A DNA stretch of 47,491 nucleotides from Methylophaga sp. OBS4 (GTDB taxonomy: Bacteria; Pseudomonadota; Gammaproteobacteria; Nitrosococcales; Methylophagaceae): assembly GCF_026319305.1 (NCBI RefSeq), contig NZ_JAPDMV010000024.1, positions 1-47,491 on the forward strand. Direction: 5' to 3'. Below the pieces are notes generated by a model that was not told the DNA's origin, did no database searches, and was given only the letters and a program-made list of their open reading frames with translations. The position numbers and the translations under genes are program-made. Positions 26,184 through 35,840 of this stretch are shown one piece after another. The stretch's first letter is position 1, and each line of letters starts with the position of its first letter.

Positions 26184-26360
26184 ATTGTCTTCCTTATCTT
26201 CCGGTAATTAAGTAAAAAACTGGCAAAGACGTCGGGATGGCGTAAATCCATACAGACACCAGACTGTTGTAGTTTGACCACATCATAAACCGAAATTCAA
26301 GTACAGTCTAATAAGTTTCTGAATTTTCGTTTTTAAAATGTATCAAATTTGCTACAGCGT

Positions 26361-27503
26361 TTACATTCTGCCAATAACACCTTCATCATCAGGCTCCAAT
26401 GACAGCCCCTGAATGGCCTCGTCTTCCGGTAATTCACCAGACTCTGCACCCAGCTTGATCATCAGGCGGACCTCATTAGTTGAGTCCGCATTCTTCAATG
26501 CATCCTCATAGGAAATCTCACCCGCTTTGTAGAGGTCATACACAGCCTGGTCGAACGTTTGCATACCCAGTTCCCTTGAACGCTTCATGACATCCTTAAC
26601 TTCGGCCACCTTGCCCTTTTCAATCAAATCCCCGATCAGAGGCGTGTTAAGCAGGACTTCCACTGCGACGGCCCGGCCTGTGCCATCTTTTTTAGGAATA
26701 AGACGTTGCGCCACTACCGCTTTCAGATTGAGCGACAAATCCAGAAACAGCTGTTTATGACGTTCTTCCGGAAAGAAATTGATAATACGATCCATTGCCT
26801 GATTGGCATTGTTGGCATGTAAGGTAGATAAACAGAGATGTCCGGTTTCGGCAAAAGCAATCCCGTATTCCATGGTCTCACGGGCACGAATTTCACCAAT
26901 CAGAATCACATCGGGTGCCTGACGTAAAGAGTTCTTCAAGGCGATGCCGTAGGATTCGGTATCAACACCAACCTCGCGTTGCGTAATCACACAGCCGGCA
27001 TGTTTATGATTGAATTCAATGGGATCCTCAATAGTCAGGATATGGCCCGTGCTGTTCTGGTTACGGTAGCCAACCATCGCTGCCAGTGTGGTAGATTTAC
27101 CACTACCGGTTGCCCCCACAAAAATCACCAGGCCGCGTTTGGTCATTGATAGCTCTTTGATGATCTCCGGCAGATGCAGTTCCTCAATGGTCGGAATATC
27201 ATCTTTAACCAGACGCATTACCATGGCAATACGCCCTCGCTGATACAAGGCACTGACACGGAAACGGCCTGCACCCTTGGTATCGATAGCGTAGTTACAC
27301 TCCTTGTCACGCTCGAAAGTTCTCTTTTGGTCATCTGACATGGTGCTGAGCACCAAATCGCGTGCTTCATCATCGGCAAGTGCCTCTTGCGACAGCGTTG
27401 CCATCCGACCGCTCACTTTGAGCGTGACCGGCCGGCCGGCCGTCACAAAGATATCCGAGGCATCGTGCTTGACAGCGGCTTTCAGAATAGTCACGATTTC
27501 CAT
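26361..27503 (-). CDS. pilU: PilU, PilT-like retraction ATPase of type IV pili
   Basis: PilU is a hexameric cytoplasmic ATPase that supports PilT in pilus retraction. It has an N-terminal PAS-like domain (ASDIFVTAGRPVTLKVSG), Walker A GATGSGKSTT, Walker B ILIGEIRARETM and the His box CLSTLHANNA. The longer C-terminal tail (GLSLEPDDEGVIGRM) separates PilU from PilT. Length is 380 residues, with GGAG before the ATG. It lies 11 bp after pilT; no pilin genes are present in the window. Confidence 0.93.
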   Translation of the reverse strand: MEIVTILKAAVKHDASDIFVTAGRPVTLKVSGRMATLSQEALADDEARDLVLSTMSDDQKRTFERDKECNYAIDTKGAGRFRVSALYQRGRIAMVMRLVKDDIPTIEELHLPEIIKELSMTKRGLVIFVGATGSGKSTTLAAMVGYRNQNSTGHILTIEDPIEFNHKHAGCVITQREVGVDTESYGIALKNSLRQAPDVILIGEIRARETMEYGIAFAETGHLCLSTLHANNANQAMDRIINFFPEERHKQLFLDLSLNLKAVVAQRLIPKKDGTGRAVAVEVLLNTPLIGDLIEKGKVAEVKDVMKRSRELGMQTFDQAVYDLYKAGEISYEDALKNADSTNEVRLMIKLGAESGELPEDEAIQGLSLEPDDEGVIGRM

Positions 27504-27514
27504 CGTTTTAACTC

Positions 27515-28552
27515 CTAACGGAATAAGTCTTTATTAACAGCTCTTGGCAGGGCTTCCTGTTTGAGCACCTGCTGTCTGCGTACCAAATCCTGCAAACACT
27601 GATCCAGGGTTTGCATACCAAGCGCACCACCCGTCTGAATGGCAGAGTACATTTGCGGCACTTTGTCTTCACGAATAAGGTTACGAATGGCCGGTGTGCC
27701 GATCATGATCTCATGGGCTGCAATACGGCCGCCACCGACTTTTTTCATCAGCGTCTGAGAAATAACCGCACGCAACGATTCGGACAGCATCGAACGCACC
27801 ATATCTTTCTCGGCAGCGGGAAATACGTCAATAATACGGTCGATAGTTTTGGCTGCCGACGAGGTATGCAGGGTGCCAAATACCAGGTGACCGGTTTCCG
27901 CCGCTGTCAGCGCAAGACGAATGGTTTCCAGATCGCGCAGCTCACCCACCAGAATAATATCCGGATCTTCCCGCAAAGCACTGCGCAGAGCTTCACTGAA
28001 ACCCAAAGTGTCACGATGCACTTCACGCTGGTTCACCAGACATTTTTTACTTTGATGAACAAATTCGATCGGATCCTCAATCGTGAGGATATGCTCGTTA
28101 TCTTTTTCATTCCGATAGTTAAGCATGGCCGCCAGTGTGGTGGATTTACCGGAACCGGTCGGTCCCGTTACCAGCACAATGCCGCGGTTGTTATCAGAGA
28201 TTTGTTTGAATATTTCCGGCGCGCCCAGCTCTTCAAGGGTCAGCACCTTGGAGGGAATAGTCCGGAAAACAGCTGCGGCACCGCGGTTCTGGTTGAATGC
28301 ATTGACGCGGAAACGGGCCAGATTCGGAATCTCAAATGAAAAGTCGGCTTCCAGAAACTCTTCAAAATCCTTGCGCTGCTTGTCATTCATGATGTCATAA
28401 ATCATCGCGTGGACTTCTTTATGTTCCATCGGCGGCAGATTGATACGCTTCACATCGCCATCGACCCTGATCATGGGGGGTTCACCTGCGGAGACATGTA
28501 AATCCGATGCCTTGTTCTTTGCACTAAAAGAGAGCAATTCAGTAATATCCAT
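27515..28552 (-). CDS. pilT: PilT, type IV pilus retraction ATPase
   Basis: Drives pilus depolymerisation for twitching motility. Key parts: ASDLHVSAGEPPMIRVDGD at the N-terminus, Walker A GPTGSGKSTT, Walker B ILVGELRDLETI, the His box VFGTLHTSSA, and the C-terminal TGGALGMQTLDQ (close to the AIRNLIRE-containing regulatory end). It has 345 residues, the family norm. It is divergent from yggS, with a 90-bp promoter region between. Confidence 0.96.
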   Translation of the reverse strand: MDITELLSFSAKNKASDLHVSAGEPPMIRVDGDVKRINLPPMEHKEVHAMIYDIMNDKQRKDFEEFLEADFSFEIPNLARFRVNAFNQNRGAAAVFRTIPSKVLTLEELGAPEIFKQISDNNRGIVLVTGPTGSGKSTTLAAMLNYRNEKDNEHILTIEDPIEFVHQSKKCLVNQREVHRDTLGFSEALRSALREDPDIILVGELRDLETIRLALTAAETGHLVFGTLHTSSAAKTIDRIIDVFPAAEKDMVRSMLSESLRAVISQTLMKKVGGGRIAAHEIMIGTPAIRNLIREDKVPQMYSAIQTGGALGMQTLDQCLQDLVRRQQVLKQEALPRAVNKDLFR

Positions 28553-28642
28553 CCGCGTTCCCTAAACTGATTGTAGTAGTCTATTGGCTTTCTTTATGAA
28601 GCGATTGGTATAAAGGTAGCGCGCTAATCGAAGGCTTGCAAC

Positions 28643-29341
28643 ATGACAGAGATAAAAAAAAACCTGCAGACAATTCTCGACACCATCCGCCAGGCAGAAA
28701 AAGATGCCGGACGCAATCAAAATACGGTGCAGCTGCTGGCTGTCAGTAAAACCTGGCCAGCAGAAACATTAAAGCAAGTGGCCCGGCAGGGACAGCGACT
28801 ATTTGGTGAAAATTATCTGCAGGAAGCACATGAGAAGATACGGGCGCTGAAAGGTCTTGATCTGGAATGGCATTTCATCGGCCCGATTCAATCGAACAAA
28901 ACTCGTGATATCGCAGCCTGTTTTGACTGGGCACAGAGTGTTGACCGGCTCAAAATCGCCAGACGTCTTAATGAACATCGGCCTGCCGAATTACCGCCTC
29001 TTAATATCTGCATTCAGGTCAACATTGATAACGAGGACAGCAAATCCGGTGTCACCGAGGATGAGGTAATGGCTTTTGCAGCGGCCATCCAGCCATTGGA
29101 CAGACTCAAACTGCGTGGTTTGATGGTAATTCCTGCCAGACATGAACATGACACAGAGCAACGGGATGCCTTTTACCGTGCACATCAGTTGTTTGAAAAA
29201 TTACAGGCAGCGTATCCTGATATTGATACCTTATCGATGGGCATGACTGGCGATATGCAGGCGGCTATCAGCGAAGGCAGTACCATGGTACGAATCGGCA
29301 CTGCTTTGTTTGGCCAGCGTGATACAAACAAGTCAGAATAA
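28643..29341 (+). CDS. yggS: PLP homeostasis protein YggS/PLPBP
   Basis: Cytoplasmic single-domain PLP-binding protein that controls free PLP and amino-acid balance. The PLP lysine is K36 in LLAVSKTWP; the family motif GENYLQEA and the phosphate-binding LSMGMTGDMQAAI and VRIGTALFG are present. Length is 232 residues. It is the first gene of yggS-proC-yggT, a common order in Gammaproteobacteria. Confidence 0.95.
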   Translation: MTEIKKNLQTILDTIRQAEKDAGRNQNTVQLLAVSKTWPAETLKQVARQGQRLFGENYLQEAHEKIRALKGLDLEWHFIGPIQSNKTRDIAACFDWAQSVDRLKIARRLNEHRPAELPPLNICIQVNIDNEDSKSGVTEDEVMAFAAAIQPLDRLKLRGLMVIPARHEHDTEQRDAFYRAHQLFEKLQAAYPDIDTLSMGMTGDMQAAISEGSTMVRIGTALFGQRDTNKSE

Positions 29342-29382
29342 ATATTAATGTTAATTCAAGATATGAACACAAAGGTGGCTCA

Positions 29383-30216
29383 ATGAAACAATGCACACTC
29401 GCTTTTATCGGTGGCGGCAACATGGCCCGGAGCTTGATAGGCGGACTTATCGCCAACGGTTTTGACGCTGGCAACATTCATGTTGCCGATACCAATGCGG
29501 AGTCGCTGCAAACGCTCTCCGCCCGTTACCCGGTTCGCACATTCAATGACAATATTGAAGCTATCACCGGTGCTGACGTGATTATTCTGGCGGTCAAACC
29601 ACAGCAACTTCAGCAGGCGGTCCGGCAACTCTCAACACACTGGTCAGCGGGTACATTGCTGATTTCCGTTGCGGCCGGTATCAGACTGGATGCCATCGCC
29701 CGCTGGCTGGCCCATGACAATGCGGCGATTGTGCGGGCCATGCCCAACACCCCTGCTCTGGTTCAGGCAGGCGCAACGGCGCTGTGTGCCAATGCCCATG
29801 TTGATAGGGAACAGCATGAACTGGCCGAATCGATTCTGCGGGCCGTGGGCCTGACCCTGTGGGTAGCTGATGAAAAACAGATGGATGCGGTAACAGCGCT
29901 GTCAGGCAGTGGCCCTGCTTATTTCTTCCTGGTAATGGAAGCCATGCAGGCAGCGGGAACAACGTTAGGACTACCGGAAGATACCGCCAGATTGCTGGCC
30001 CTGGAAACGGCTTTTGGTGCCGCCAAGATGGCGCTGGAAAGTAACGAGTCCGCCGGTGTATTACGCCAGCAGGTGACATCACCCGGCGGCACAACCGAAC
30101 GCGCATTAAACGAATTGGAACAAGGTGATTTACGTGGTTTATTCAACCGCGCTTTAGCTGCTGCCGCGCAACGCGCCGACGAACTGGCTTTGCAACTAGG
30201 ACAAGATCATGACTAA
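29383..30216 (+). CDS. proC: Pyrroline-5-carboxylate reductase
   Basis: Last step of proline synthesis: reduces pyrroline-5-carboxylate with NAD(P)H. The Rossmann motif FIGGGNMARSL is at about 9-19, VRAMPNTPAL follows in the middle, and the signature SPGGTTERAL is near the C-terminus. Length is 277 residues. AAGGTGG precedes the ATG. The 3' end overlaps yggT by 8 bp. Confidence 0.96.
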   Translation: MKQCTLAFIGGGNMARSLIGGLIANGFDAGNIHVADTNAESLQTLSARYPVRTFNDNIEAITGADVIILAVKPQQLQQAVRQLSTHWSAGTLLISVAAGIRLDAIARWLAHDNAAIVRAMPNTPALVQAGATALCANAHVDREQHELAESILRAVGLTLWVADEKQMDAVTALSGSGPAYFFLVMEAMQAAGTTLGLPEDTARLLALETAFGAAKMALESNESAGVLRQQVTSPGGTTERALNELEQGDLRGLFNRALAAAAQRADELALQLGQDHD

Positions 30217-30778
30217 CAGTTATCTGGCCAATCCCCTGATTTTTGTTATTGAAACCCTGTTTTACTTATACATGGTAGTGGTAGCACTACGCCTGGTTAT
30301 GCAGTGGGCAAACTGGGAATATCATAACCCTCTGGTGCAATTTATTATCAAAGCCACGCAAGTGCCGGTGAAATTTTTGCGCCAATTCCTGCCGGCCATG
30401 GGACGCTGGGATACCGCCACTATCGTGTTGCTGGTTCTGGTGACGTTGCTGAAACTACTGGTGGTCGGCTTCATCATGGGTGGATTACCCTCTGGCATCA
30501 TGCTGTTGCGCCTGGTGGTAGCTGAAATGTTTTCGCTCTTTATCAGCATTTTTACCGTCAGCATCATTATTGAAGTGATTTTGAGCTGGGTCAGCGTTGC
30601 TACCGGTAGTTATAACCCAGTGGCCGCTCTTATCAGCAAAATGAATGCGCCTTTACTGCGACCGGTGCGCCGCCTGATTCCGCCATTAGGCGGTATTGAT
30701 CTGTCACCGCTGTTTGTATTACTGGGCCTGCAGGTGTTATCGATGCTGGTGATGCCGTTATTGACGGGTCGGATCTGA
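30209..30778 (+). CDS. yggT: YggT family membrane protein
   Basis: Integral membrane protein of 189 residues with two YGGT domains, each with two membrane segments: FVIETLFYLYMVVVALRLVM (about 12-31) and IIIEVILSWVSVATG in the second half. The typical PLLRPVRRLIPPLGGIDLSP motif lies at about 150-170. Members are linked to cell-division or K+ homeostasis phenotypes; the exact role is not known. It overlaps proC by 8 bp. Confidence 0.92.
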   Translation: MTNSYLANPLIFVIETLFYLYMVVVALRLVMQWANWEYHNPLVQFIIKATQVPVKFLRQFLPAMGRWDTATIVLLVLVTLLKLLVVGFIMGGLPSGIMLLRLVVAEMFSLFISIFTVSIIIEVILSWVSVATGSYNPVAALISKMNAPLLRPVRRLIPPLGGIDLSPLFVLLGLQVLSMLVMPLLTGRI

Positions 30779-30846
30779 CAGTAAGGATTGCGCCAAAACC
30801 ACAGTATTATTAGACTTAACGCTTTTTCAACAGGAATCAACCCTTT

Positions 30847-32004
30847 ATGCCGGAATTCATACCAGCCGATTCTGTTGGCCTGGTAACGCCTTCTATTTTG
30901 CATATTGATACACCACTGCAGCTGGACTGCGGTCGTACGCTGTCAAGTTACGATCTGGTCTATGAAACCTACGGTGAGCTGAATGCTGAGCATTCCAATG
31001 CCGTCTTGATCTGCCATGCTTTGTCTGGCGATCATCATGCGGCTGGTTATCATGCCATGGAAGATCGTAAACCAGGCTGGTGGGATACAGCTATCGGCCC
31101 CGGCAAAGCTATCGATACCAACCGCTTCTTTGTGGTAAGTGTGAATAACCTCGGTGGCTGCAAAGGTTCCACCGGCCCAATTACCATCAACCCGGATACC
31201 GGCAATTTATACGGACCGGATTTCCCTATCGTTACCGTACCCGACTGGGTGCGCAGTCAGGCGGTATTGGCCGATCATCTGCAAATTGAGCAATGGGCGG
31301 CGGTTATCGGCGGCAGTCTGGGCGGCATGCAGGCATTGCAATGGGCGATCAGCCTGCCCGACCGCCTGCGCCACGCTCTGATCATCGCGGCGGCCCCCAA
31401 ATTATCGGCTCAAAACATCGCCTTTAATGAAGTCGCACGCACCGCCATCAAGTCTGATCCCGATTTCCATGACGGACACTACATGGCGCATCAGACTGTA
31501 CCCCGGCATGGACTGGGGCTGGCCCGGATGCTGGGGCATATCACCTACCTTTCCGATGAAGCCATGGGGCAGAAATTCGGCCGCGAATTGCGCAGCGGTG
31601 CCATCCAGTATGGCTATGATGTCGAATTCCAAATCGAGAGTTATCTGCGTCATCAAAGCACCAGCTTCGTTGAACGTTTCGATGCCAACACTTATCTGTT
31701 AATGACCAAAGCGCTCGACTATTTTGATCCAGCCAAAGAATTTAATCATGATCTGACTGCAACGGTTGCTCATATCAAAGCCAAGGCATTAGTTGTTTCA
31801 TTTACCAGCGACTGGCGTTTTTCACCGATGCGCTCACGTGAGATCGTCAACGCCATGCTGGCAGCCGGCAAATCGGTCAGCTATGCAGAAATTGAAGCCC
31901 ATCAGGGACATGATGCCTTTTTGATGCCGATATCGCGTTACATGGAGATATTTCAGGCCTATATGCAGCAGGTGGCGATTGAACTTGAAGGAGCCTCGTC
32001 ATGA
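30847..32004 (+). CDS. metX: Homoserine O-acyltransferase MetX
   Basis: Acylates homoserine for methionine synthesis. The alpha/beta-hydrolase fold is complete (385 residues): [12 protein letters not shown], oxyanion region [12 protein letters not shown], nucleophile Ser in [10 protein letters not shown], Asp in TSDWRFSP and His in QGHDAFL. MetX paired with MetW in Proteobacteria often uses succinyl-CoA; the sequence alone does not settle acetyl versus succinyl. It overlaps metW by 4 bp. Confidence 0.94.
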   Translation: MPEFIPADSVGLVTPSILHIDTPLQLDCGRTLSSYDLVYETYGELNAEHSNAVLICHALSGDHHAAGYHAMEDRKPGWWDTAIGPGKAIDTNRFFVVSVNNLGGCKGSTGPITINPDTGNLYGPDFPIVTVPDWVRSQAVLADHLQIEQWAAVIGGSLGGMQALQWAISLPDRLRHALIIAAAPKLSAQNIAFNEVARTAIKSDPDFHDGHYMAHQTVPRHGLGLARMLGHITYLSDEAMGQKFGRELRSGAIQYGYDVEFQIESYLRHQSTSFVERFDANTYLLMTKALDYFDPAKEFNHDLTATVAHIKAKALVVSFTSDWRFSPMRSREIVNAMLAAGKSVSYAEIEAHQGHDAFLMPISRYMEIFQAYMQQVAIELEGASS

Positions 32005-32606
32005 ATCTGCGTATTGATCAGCAAATCATCAGTGACTGGATTCCGGATGGCGCCAGGGTGCTCGACCTCGGTTGCGGCAACGGTACCCTGCTCAGTCATC
32101 TGCAACAACGTGGCATCAGCGGCTATGGTCTGGAAATTGACAACAGTAAATTTGCTGACTGTATCAAGGCCGGCGTTAACGTGATTCAGGCTGATCTTGA
32201 TGAAGGTTTGTCACAGTTTGCCGATCAAAGCTTCGACTTCGTCATCCTGTCACAAACCTTGCAAGCCATTCAGCGGCCTGATTTTCTGCTGCGCGAGATC
32301 GTGCGGGTCGGTAAAAAAGGCATTATCGGCTTTCCCAATTTCGGTCACTGGCAGTGCCGGGCCCAGCTTGCACTGGGGGGGCGTATGCCGGTCTCCAAGA
32401 CCCTGCCTAATGCCTGGTATGAAACACCTAACATTCATCTTTGCACGATTCAGGATTTTGAACAGCTTTGCGATCAGCATCAACTCAAAGTGCTCAGGCA
32501 CAGTATCGTCAACCACGAACACAAAGACACTCTGGGCATTAAGCTGATGCCAAACTTATTTGGCCAGATTGCTGTTTATCTGGTCCAGCAACAGGCAAAA
32601 CAATGA
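32001..32606 (+). CDS. metW: MetW, methionine biosynthesis protein (SAM-methyltransferase fold)
   Basis: Partner of MetX. It has a methyltransferase fold with motif [13 protein letters not shown] (about 20-31) and the family's [13 protein letters not shown] and PYxWYxTPNIH-like [13 protein letters not shown]. Length is 201 residues. ATGA overlaps join it to metX upstream and pyrE downstream, so all three are translated together. Confidence 0.94.
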   Translation: MNLRIDQQIISDWIPDGARVLDLGCGNGTLLSHLQQRGISGYGLEIDNSKFADCIKAGVNVIQADLDEGLSQFADQSFDFVILSQTLQAIQRPDFLLREIVRVGKKGIIGFPNFGHWQCRAQLALGGRMPVSKTLPNAWYETPNIHLCTIQDFEQLCDQHQLKVLRHSIVNHEHKDTLGIKLMPNLFGQIAVYLVQQQAKQ

Positions 32607-33247
32607 AAGATTATCAACGCGATTTTATAGAATTTGCCCTGCAAACAGGTGTATTACGTTTCGGCTCTTTCACGCTGAAATCCGGCCGCCAGAGCCCTTA
32701 TTTCTTTAACAGCGGCTTGTTTAACAGCGGTGTCAGCCTGGCTCGGCTGGGGCGTTTCTATGCCCGGACCATTGCCGAGTCCGGCGTTGAGTTTGATGTA
32801 TTGTTCGGGCCGGCATATAAAGGCATTCCACTGGTTTCAACCACGGTTGTAGCCTTAGCCGACCAGCATCAGCGTGATGTACCTTATGTTTTTAACCGCA
32901 AGGAAGTCAAAGACCACGGTGAAGGCGGTTTGCTGGTCGGCGCCGAGCTGAAAGGCAAAGTGCTGATTATTGATGATGTGATTTCAGCCGGTACTTCTGT
33001 TCGTGAATCGGTCGATATCATTCGCGCTGCTGGCGCTGAACCTGCCGGTGTGATTATCGCGCTGGATCGTCAGGAACGCGGCAAAGGCGAATTATCCGCT
33101 ATCCAGGAGGTACAGGCAGAGCATGGTATCCCTGTGCTGCACATTGTCTGCCTTAACAACTTGCTGGGTTATCTGGAAGACAATACCGAGCTGGCTGAAC
33201 ATCTACCTGCGGTCCGGGCTTACCAGCAACAATACGGTGTTGCCTAA
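32603..33247 (+). CDS. pyrE: Orotate phosphoribosyltransferase
   Basis: Converts orotate and PRPP to orotidine 5'-phosphate in pyrimidine synthesis. The PRPP-binding loop is [13 protein letters not shown] at about 114-126; [10 protein letters not shown] and the flexible loop [11 protein letters not shown] are present. Length is 214 residues. It is coupled to metW by a 4-bp overlap; pairing of pyrE with metXW is unusual, since the common neighbours are rph or crc. Confidence 0.96.
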   Translation: MKDYQRDFIEFALQTGVLRFGSFTLKSGRQSPYFFNSGLFNSGVSLARLGRFYARTIAESGVEFDVLFGPAYKGIPLVSTTVVALADQHQRDVPYVFNRKEVKDHGEGGLLVGAELKGKVLIIDDVISAGTSVRESVDIIRAAGAEPAGVIIALDRQERGKGELSAIQEVQAEHGIPVLHIVCLNNLLGYLEDNTELAEHLPAVRAYQQQYGVA

Positions 33248-33265
33248 ACTCATAACATGGTGGTT

Positions 33266-34021
33266 TCAGCCCCAAATCAATTTCACTGATATCAACAAAG
33301 TGACTAACTCAAAAGCCCGTTTTATCCAGCGATTGCCATGTTTGATGGCAAGATGCGAACCCAGATAACCGCCCAGTAAAGAGCCCGCTAATAAAGCGGG
33401 CAACCACTCCCAGCGAATCTCGCCTAATATCCCCAGCGTGATCGCACCACTGCCATTCCAGAACAGACCGACCATAATCAGCGTATAAGCGACTGCACGT
33501 TGATAATCCATACCAAACCACAACACCAGCCAGATGGTTACAAACAGACCGGTACCAGAAGTCAGGGAGCCATTAAGAAACCCCAGAAAGAACAGCATCA
33601 AACCGCCATAAATATAACCAGGCCGGTCCCGGTGCTGCGGCAAATACTGCTGACCTAATTGCGGCCTGAGCATGGAAAAAACACCCAGCCCGCCGGTTAA
33701 CAGGCCCAGCGCAATCTCTGCCCAGCGATCCGGCACCAATAAAATCAGACTGCCGCCTAATACCACGCCGGGTATCCCTGCCAACAACATCAGCAAAACA
33801 AGCTGGCGTTCCAGATTACTGGTCGACAGGTAGCGCAATACCGCACCCAATCCCAGCGCAACACTGGCCACTTTATGGGTAGCGAGTGCCACGGCAAAAC
33901 TGAGCCCGAGAAAGATCAGCACCGGAAACTGAACAAGGCCGGCGCCTCCACCGCTGAACGCAGAAAAGGTATTGGCTACCAATGACACCAGAAACAGGAT
34001 AAATTGCTCAAACAGGTTCAA
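33266..34021 (-). CDS. TSUP (TauE/SafE) family membrane permease
   Basis: 251 residues with about eight membrane segments and two repeated halves. The N-terminal half has FSGGGAGLVQFPVLIFLGLS, and the second half GGLMLFFLGFLNGSLTSGTG, the family's paired glycine-rich turns. Members export or import sulfite, sulfoacetate and similar anions; the substrate cannot be read from the sequence. It is convergent with pyrE and divergent from the coiled-coil protein gene. Confidence 0.88.
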   Translation of the reverse strand: MNLFEQFILFLVSLVANTFSAFSGGGAGLVQFPVLIFLGLSFAVALATHKVASVALGLGAVLRYLSTSNLERQLVLLMLLAGIPGVVLGGSLILLVPDRWAEIALGLLTGGLGVFSMLRPQLGQQYLPQHRDRPGYIYGGLMLFFLGFLNGSLTSGTGLFVTIWLVLWFGMDYQRAVAYTLIMVGLFWNGSGAITLGILGEIRWEWLPALLAGSLLGGYLGSHLAIKHGNRWIKRAFELVTLLISVKLIWG

Positions 34022-34051
34022 CTTTTTGATGACTCACTTTAGAATGAAGCC

Positions 34052-34723
34052 ATGATGATACGTAAAATTGTTTGTCTCAGCATTAGCGCACTTTGTCTTA
34101 TTTCCTTTTCCGTTTTCTCTGTTGCCGGCCAGCTATATCGCTTTGTCGATGAAAATGGTGTGCTGACATTAAGCCGGAGTCTGCCACCGGAAGCAGCCCA
34201 GAGAGGCTATGACATAGTGGATGATAAGTCGATGCGACTGATTGAGCGTGTGACGCCCGCTCCCACAGCCGATGAAATTGTTGAACTGAAAAAACAACAG
34301 CAACGGGAAGCCGAAGCGAAACGACAAGCTGAAATCGCGGCGCAGGAAGCAGAGAAACAGCGCCAGAAACGCGCTATATATGATCATACTCTACTGACGA
34401 CATATCAGAACGAAGCTGAACTTATTCGCGCCAGAGATACAGATCTGAACTATCGCAAAGAACAGATTGCCATTCATCAGGAAAAACTGCCCAAACTGGA
34501 AAAGTATCTGCTTGATTTGCAAAAAGAAGCTGCAGACAAGGAGCTCAGTGGTGGCAAGATCAGCAAAAACATGCAAAAAAGGCTGGATACCACCCAGCAG
34601 GAAATTGCGGTTCGTCAGCAGGCCATTGAACAATTACAGTCTGAAATAGAAACATTATCTGACAATTACAGCCGCGATCTGTCACGTTTACGTGCCCTGC
34701 TTGAGGCAAGGAATAATCGCTGA
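34052..34723 (+). CDS. Exported coiled-coil protein with DUF4124-like N-terminus
   Basis: A signal peptide (to about residue 26, ending VAG) is followed by QLYRFVDENGVLTLSRSLPPE, the pattern of DUF4124 (a short beta-rich domain on exported proteins). Residues about 75-120 and 130-215 are charged heptad-like coiled coils (ELKKQQQREAEAKRQAEIAA). No enzyme motif is visible. It is probably a periplasmic structural protein, with unknown partner. A start three bases later (34055) is equally possible. Confidence 0.75.
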   Translation: MMIRKIVCLSISALCLISFSVFSVAGQLYRFVDENGVLTLSRSLPPEAAQRGYDIVDDKSMRLIERVTPAPTADEIVELKKQQQREAEAKRQAEIAAQEAEKQRQKRAIYDHTLLTTYQNEAELIRARDTDLNYRKEQIAIHQEKLPKLEKYLLDLQKEAADKELSGGKISKNMQKRLDTTQQEIAVRQQAIEQLQSEIETLSDNYSRDLSRLRALLEARNNR

Positions 34724-34727
34724 TTGT

Positions 34728-34790
34728 TAATTTCAGATCAGCGGGTTCTGCAAGAGATCTATTCAGCGCCGGTTGCTAATTTCAGATCAG
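34728..34790. repeat. Short direct repeat at the hisC 3' end
   Basis: TAATTTCAGATCAG occurs at 34728-34741 and again at 34777-34790, the second copy holding the hisC stop codon. The bases before also agree (TTG-T), giving a near-identical 18-bp pair 49 bp apart. It looks like a small tandem duplication of the gene end. Confidence 0.6.
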
Positions 34791-35837
34791 GGTATCCAGC
34801 ACAGATAACATATGCTGATTTTCCGTCGGCGTGCCAATCGTGATCCGCAAGAACTGATCAATGCGCCGTTTATTGAAATGACGCACTATCACGCCTTCTT
34901 TACGTAAGCCTGCCGCTATCTCAGCCGCATCGATTTCCGGATGACGTGCAAACACAAAATTGGCGGCCGATGGCAATACTTCAAAACCGAGTTCGTTTAA
35001 TGAAGTAATCACTTTTTCACGACTGCTGATAACCTTATCGCAGGTTTCACGGAAATAAGCTTTATCTTTTATTGCCGCCGTACCCGCCGCTATCGCCAGA
35101 CTGTCAAGGGGATAGGAATTAAAGCTGTCCTTGACTCTCACCAGTGCCTCAATCAGGTCAGAATGACCTACCGCAAAGCCGATACGCATGCCGGCCAGGG
35201 ATCGCGACTTGGAGAAGGTTTGTGTCACCAGCAAGTTGGGATAGCGTCCGATCAGCGCAATCGCGGTCTCACCGCCAAAATCAATATACGCTTCATCGAC
35301 CACCACGACCGAATCTGTATTTTTCTGCAATAGGCGCTCGATGTCTGCCAAAGCCAGCAAACAACCCGTCGGTGCATTGGGGTTGGGGAAAACAATCCCG
35401 CCATTGCTTTGCAGATAATCATCAACATCAATATTAAAATCGGCAGTGAGCGGGATCGTCTGATAATCAATTTTGTATAGCTGGCAGTAGACCGGATAAA
35501 AACTGTAAGTGATATCCGGAAACAACAACGGCAGCTCATGCTGGAATAGGGCATGAAAAATATGCCCCAACACCTCATCCGAGCCATTACCAATAAAAAC
35601 ATTGGCGGTATTGACCAGATAATAATCGGCGATTGCCTGTTTCAAGTCATGCGCGGCCGGATCAGGATAGAGCCGCAAGGTATCACTGACGCCAAGACGA
35701 ATGGCTTCCAGCACTTTGGGCGAAGGGCCGTAGGGATTTTCATTGGTGTTCAGCTTGACCAGGTTCGCCATTTTGGGCTGTTCGCCAGGCACATAAGGTT
35801 CGAGGTTATGAACAAACGCGCTCCAGAACCGGCTCAT
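34782..35837 (-). CDS. hisC: Histidinol-phosphate aminotransferase
   Basis: PLP enzyme that transaminates imidazole-acetol phosphate in histidine synthesis. [11 protein letters not shown] near the start binds substrate, FPNPNAPTG and [11 protein letters not shown] are the cofactor region, and the Schiff-base lysine is in [18 protein letters not shown]. Length is 351 residues. It starts 3 bp after the hisD stop, so hisG-hisD-hisC form one operon. Confidence 0.95.
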   Translation of the reverse strand: MSRFWSAFVHNLEPYVPGEQPKMANLVKLNTNENPYGPSPKVLEAIRLGVSDTLRLYPDPAAHDLKQAIADYYLVNTANVFIGNGSDEVLGHIFHALFQHELPLLFPDITYSFYPVYCQLYKIDYQTIPLTADFNIDVDDYLQSNGGIVFPNPNAPTGCLLALADIERLLQKNTDSVVVVDEAYIDFGGETAIALIGRYPNLLVTQTFSKSRSLAGMRIGFAVGHSDLIEALVRVKDSFNSYPLDSLAIAAGTAAIKDKAYFRETCDKVISSREKVITSLNELGFEVLPSAANFVFARHPEIDAAEIAAGLRKEGVIVRHFNKRRIDQFLRITIGTPTENQHMLSVLDTLI

Positions 35838-35840
35838 TGA

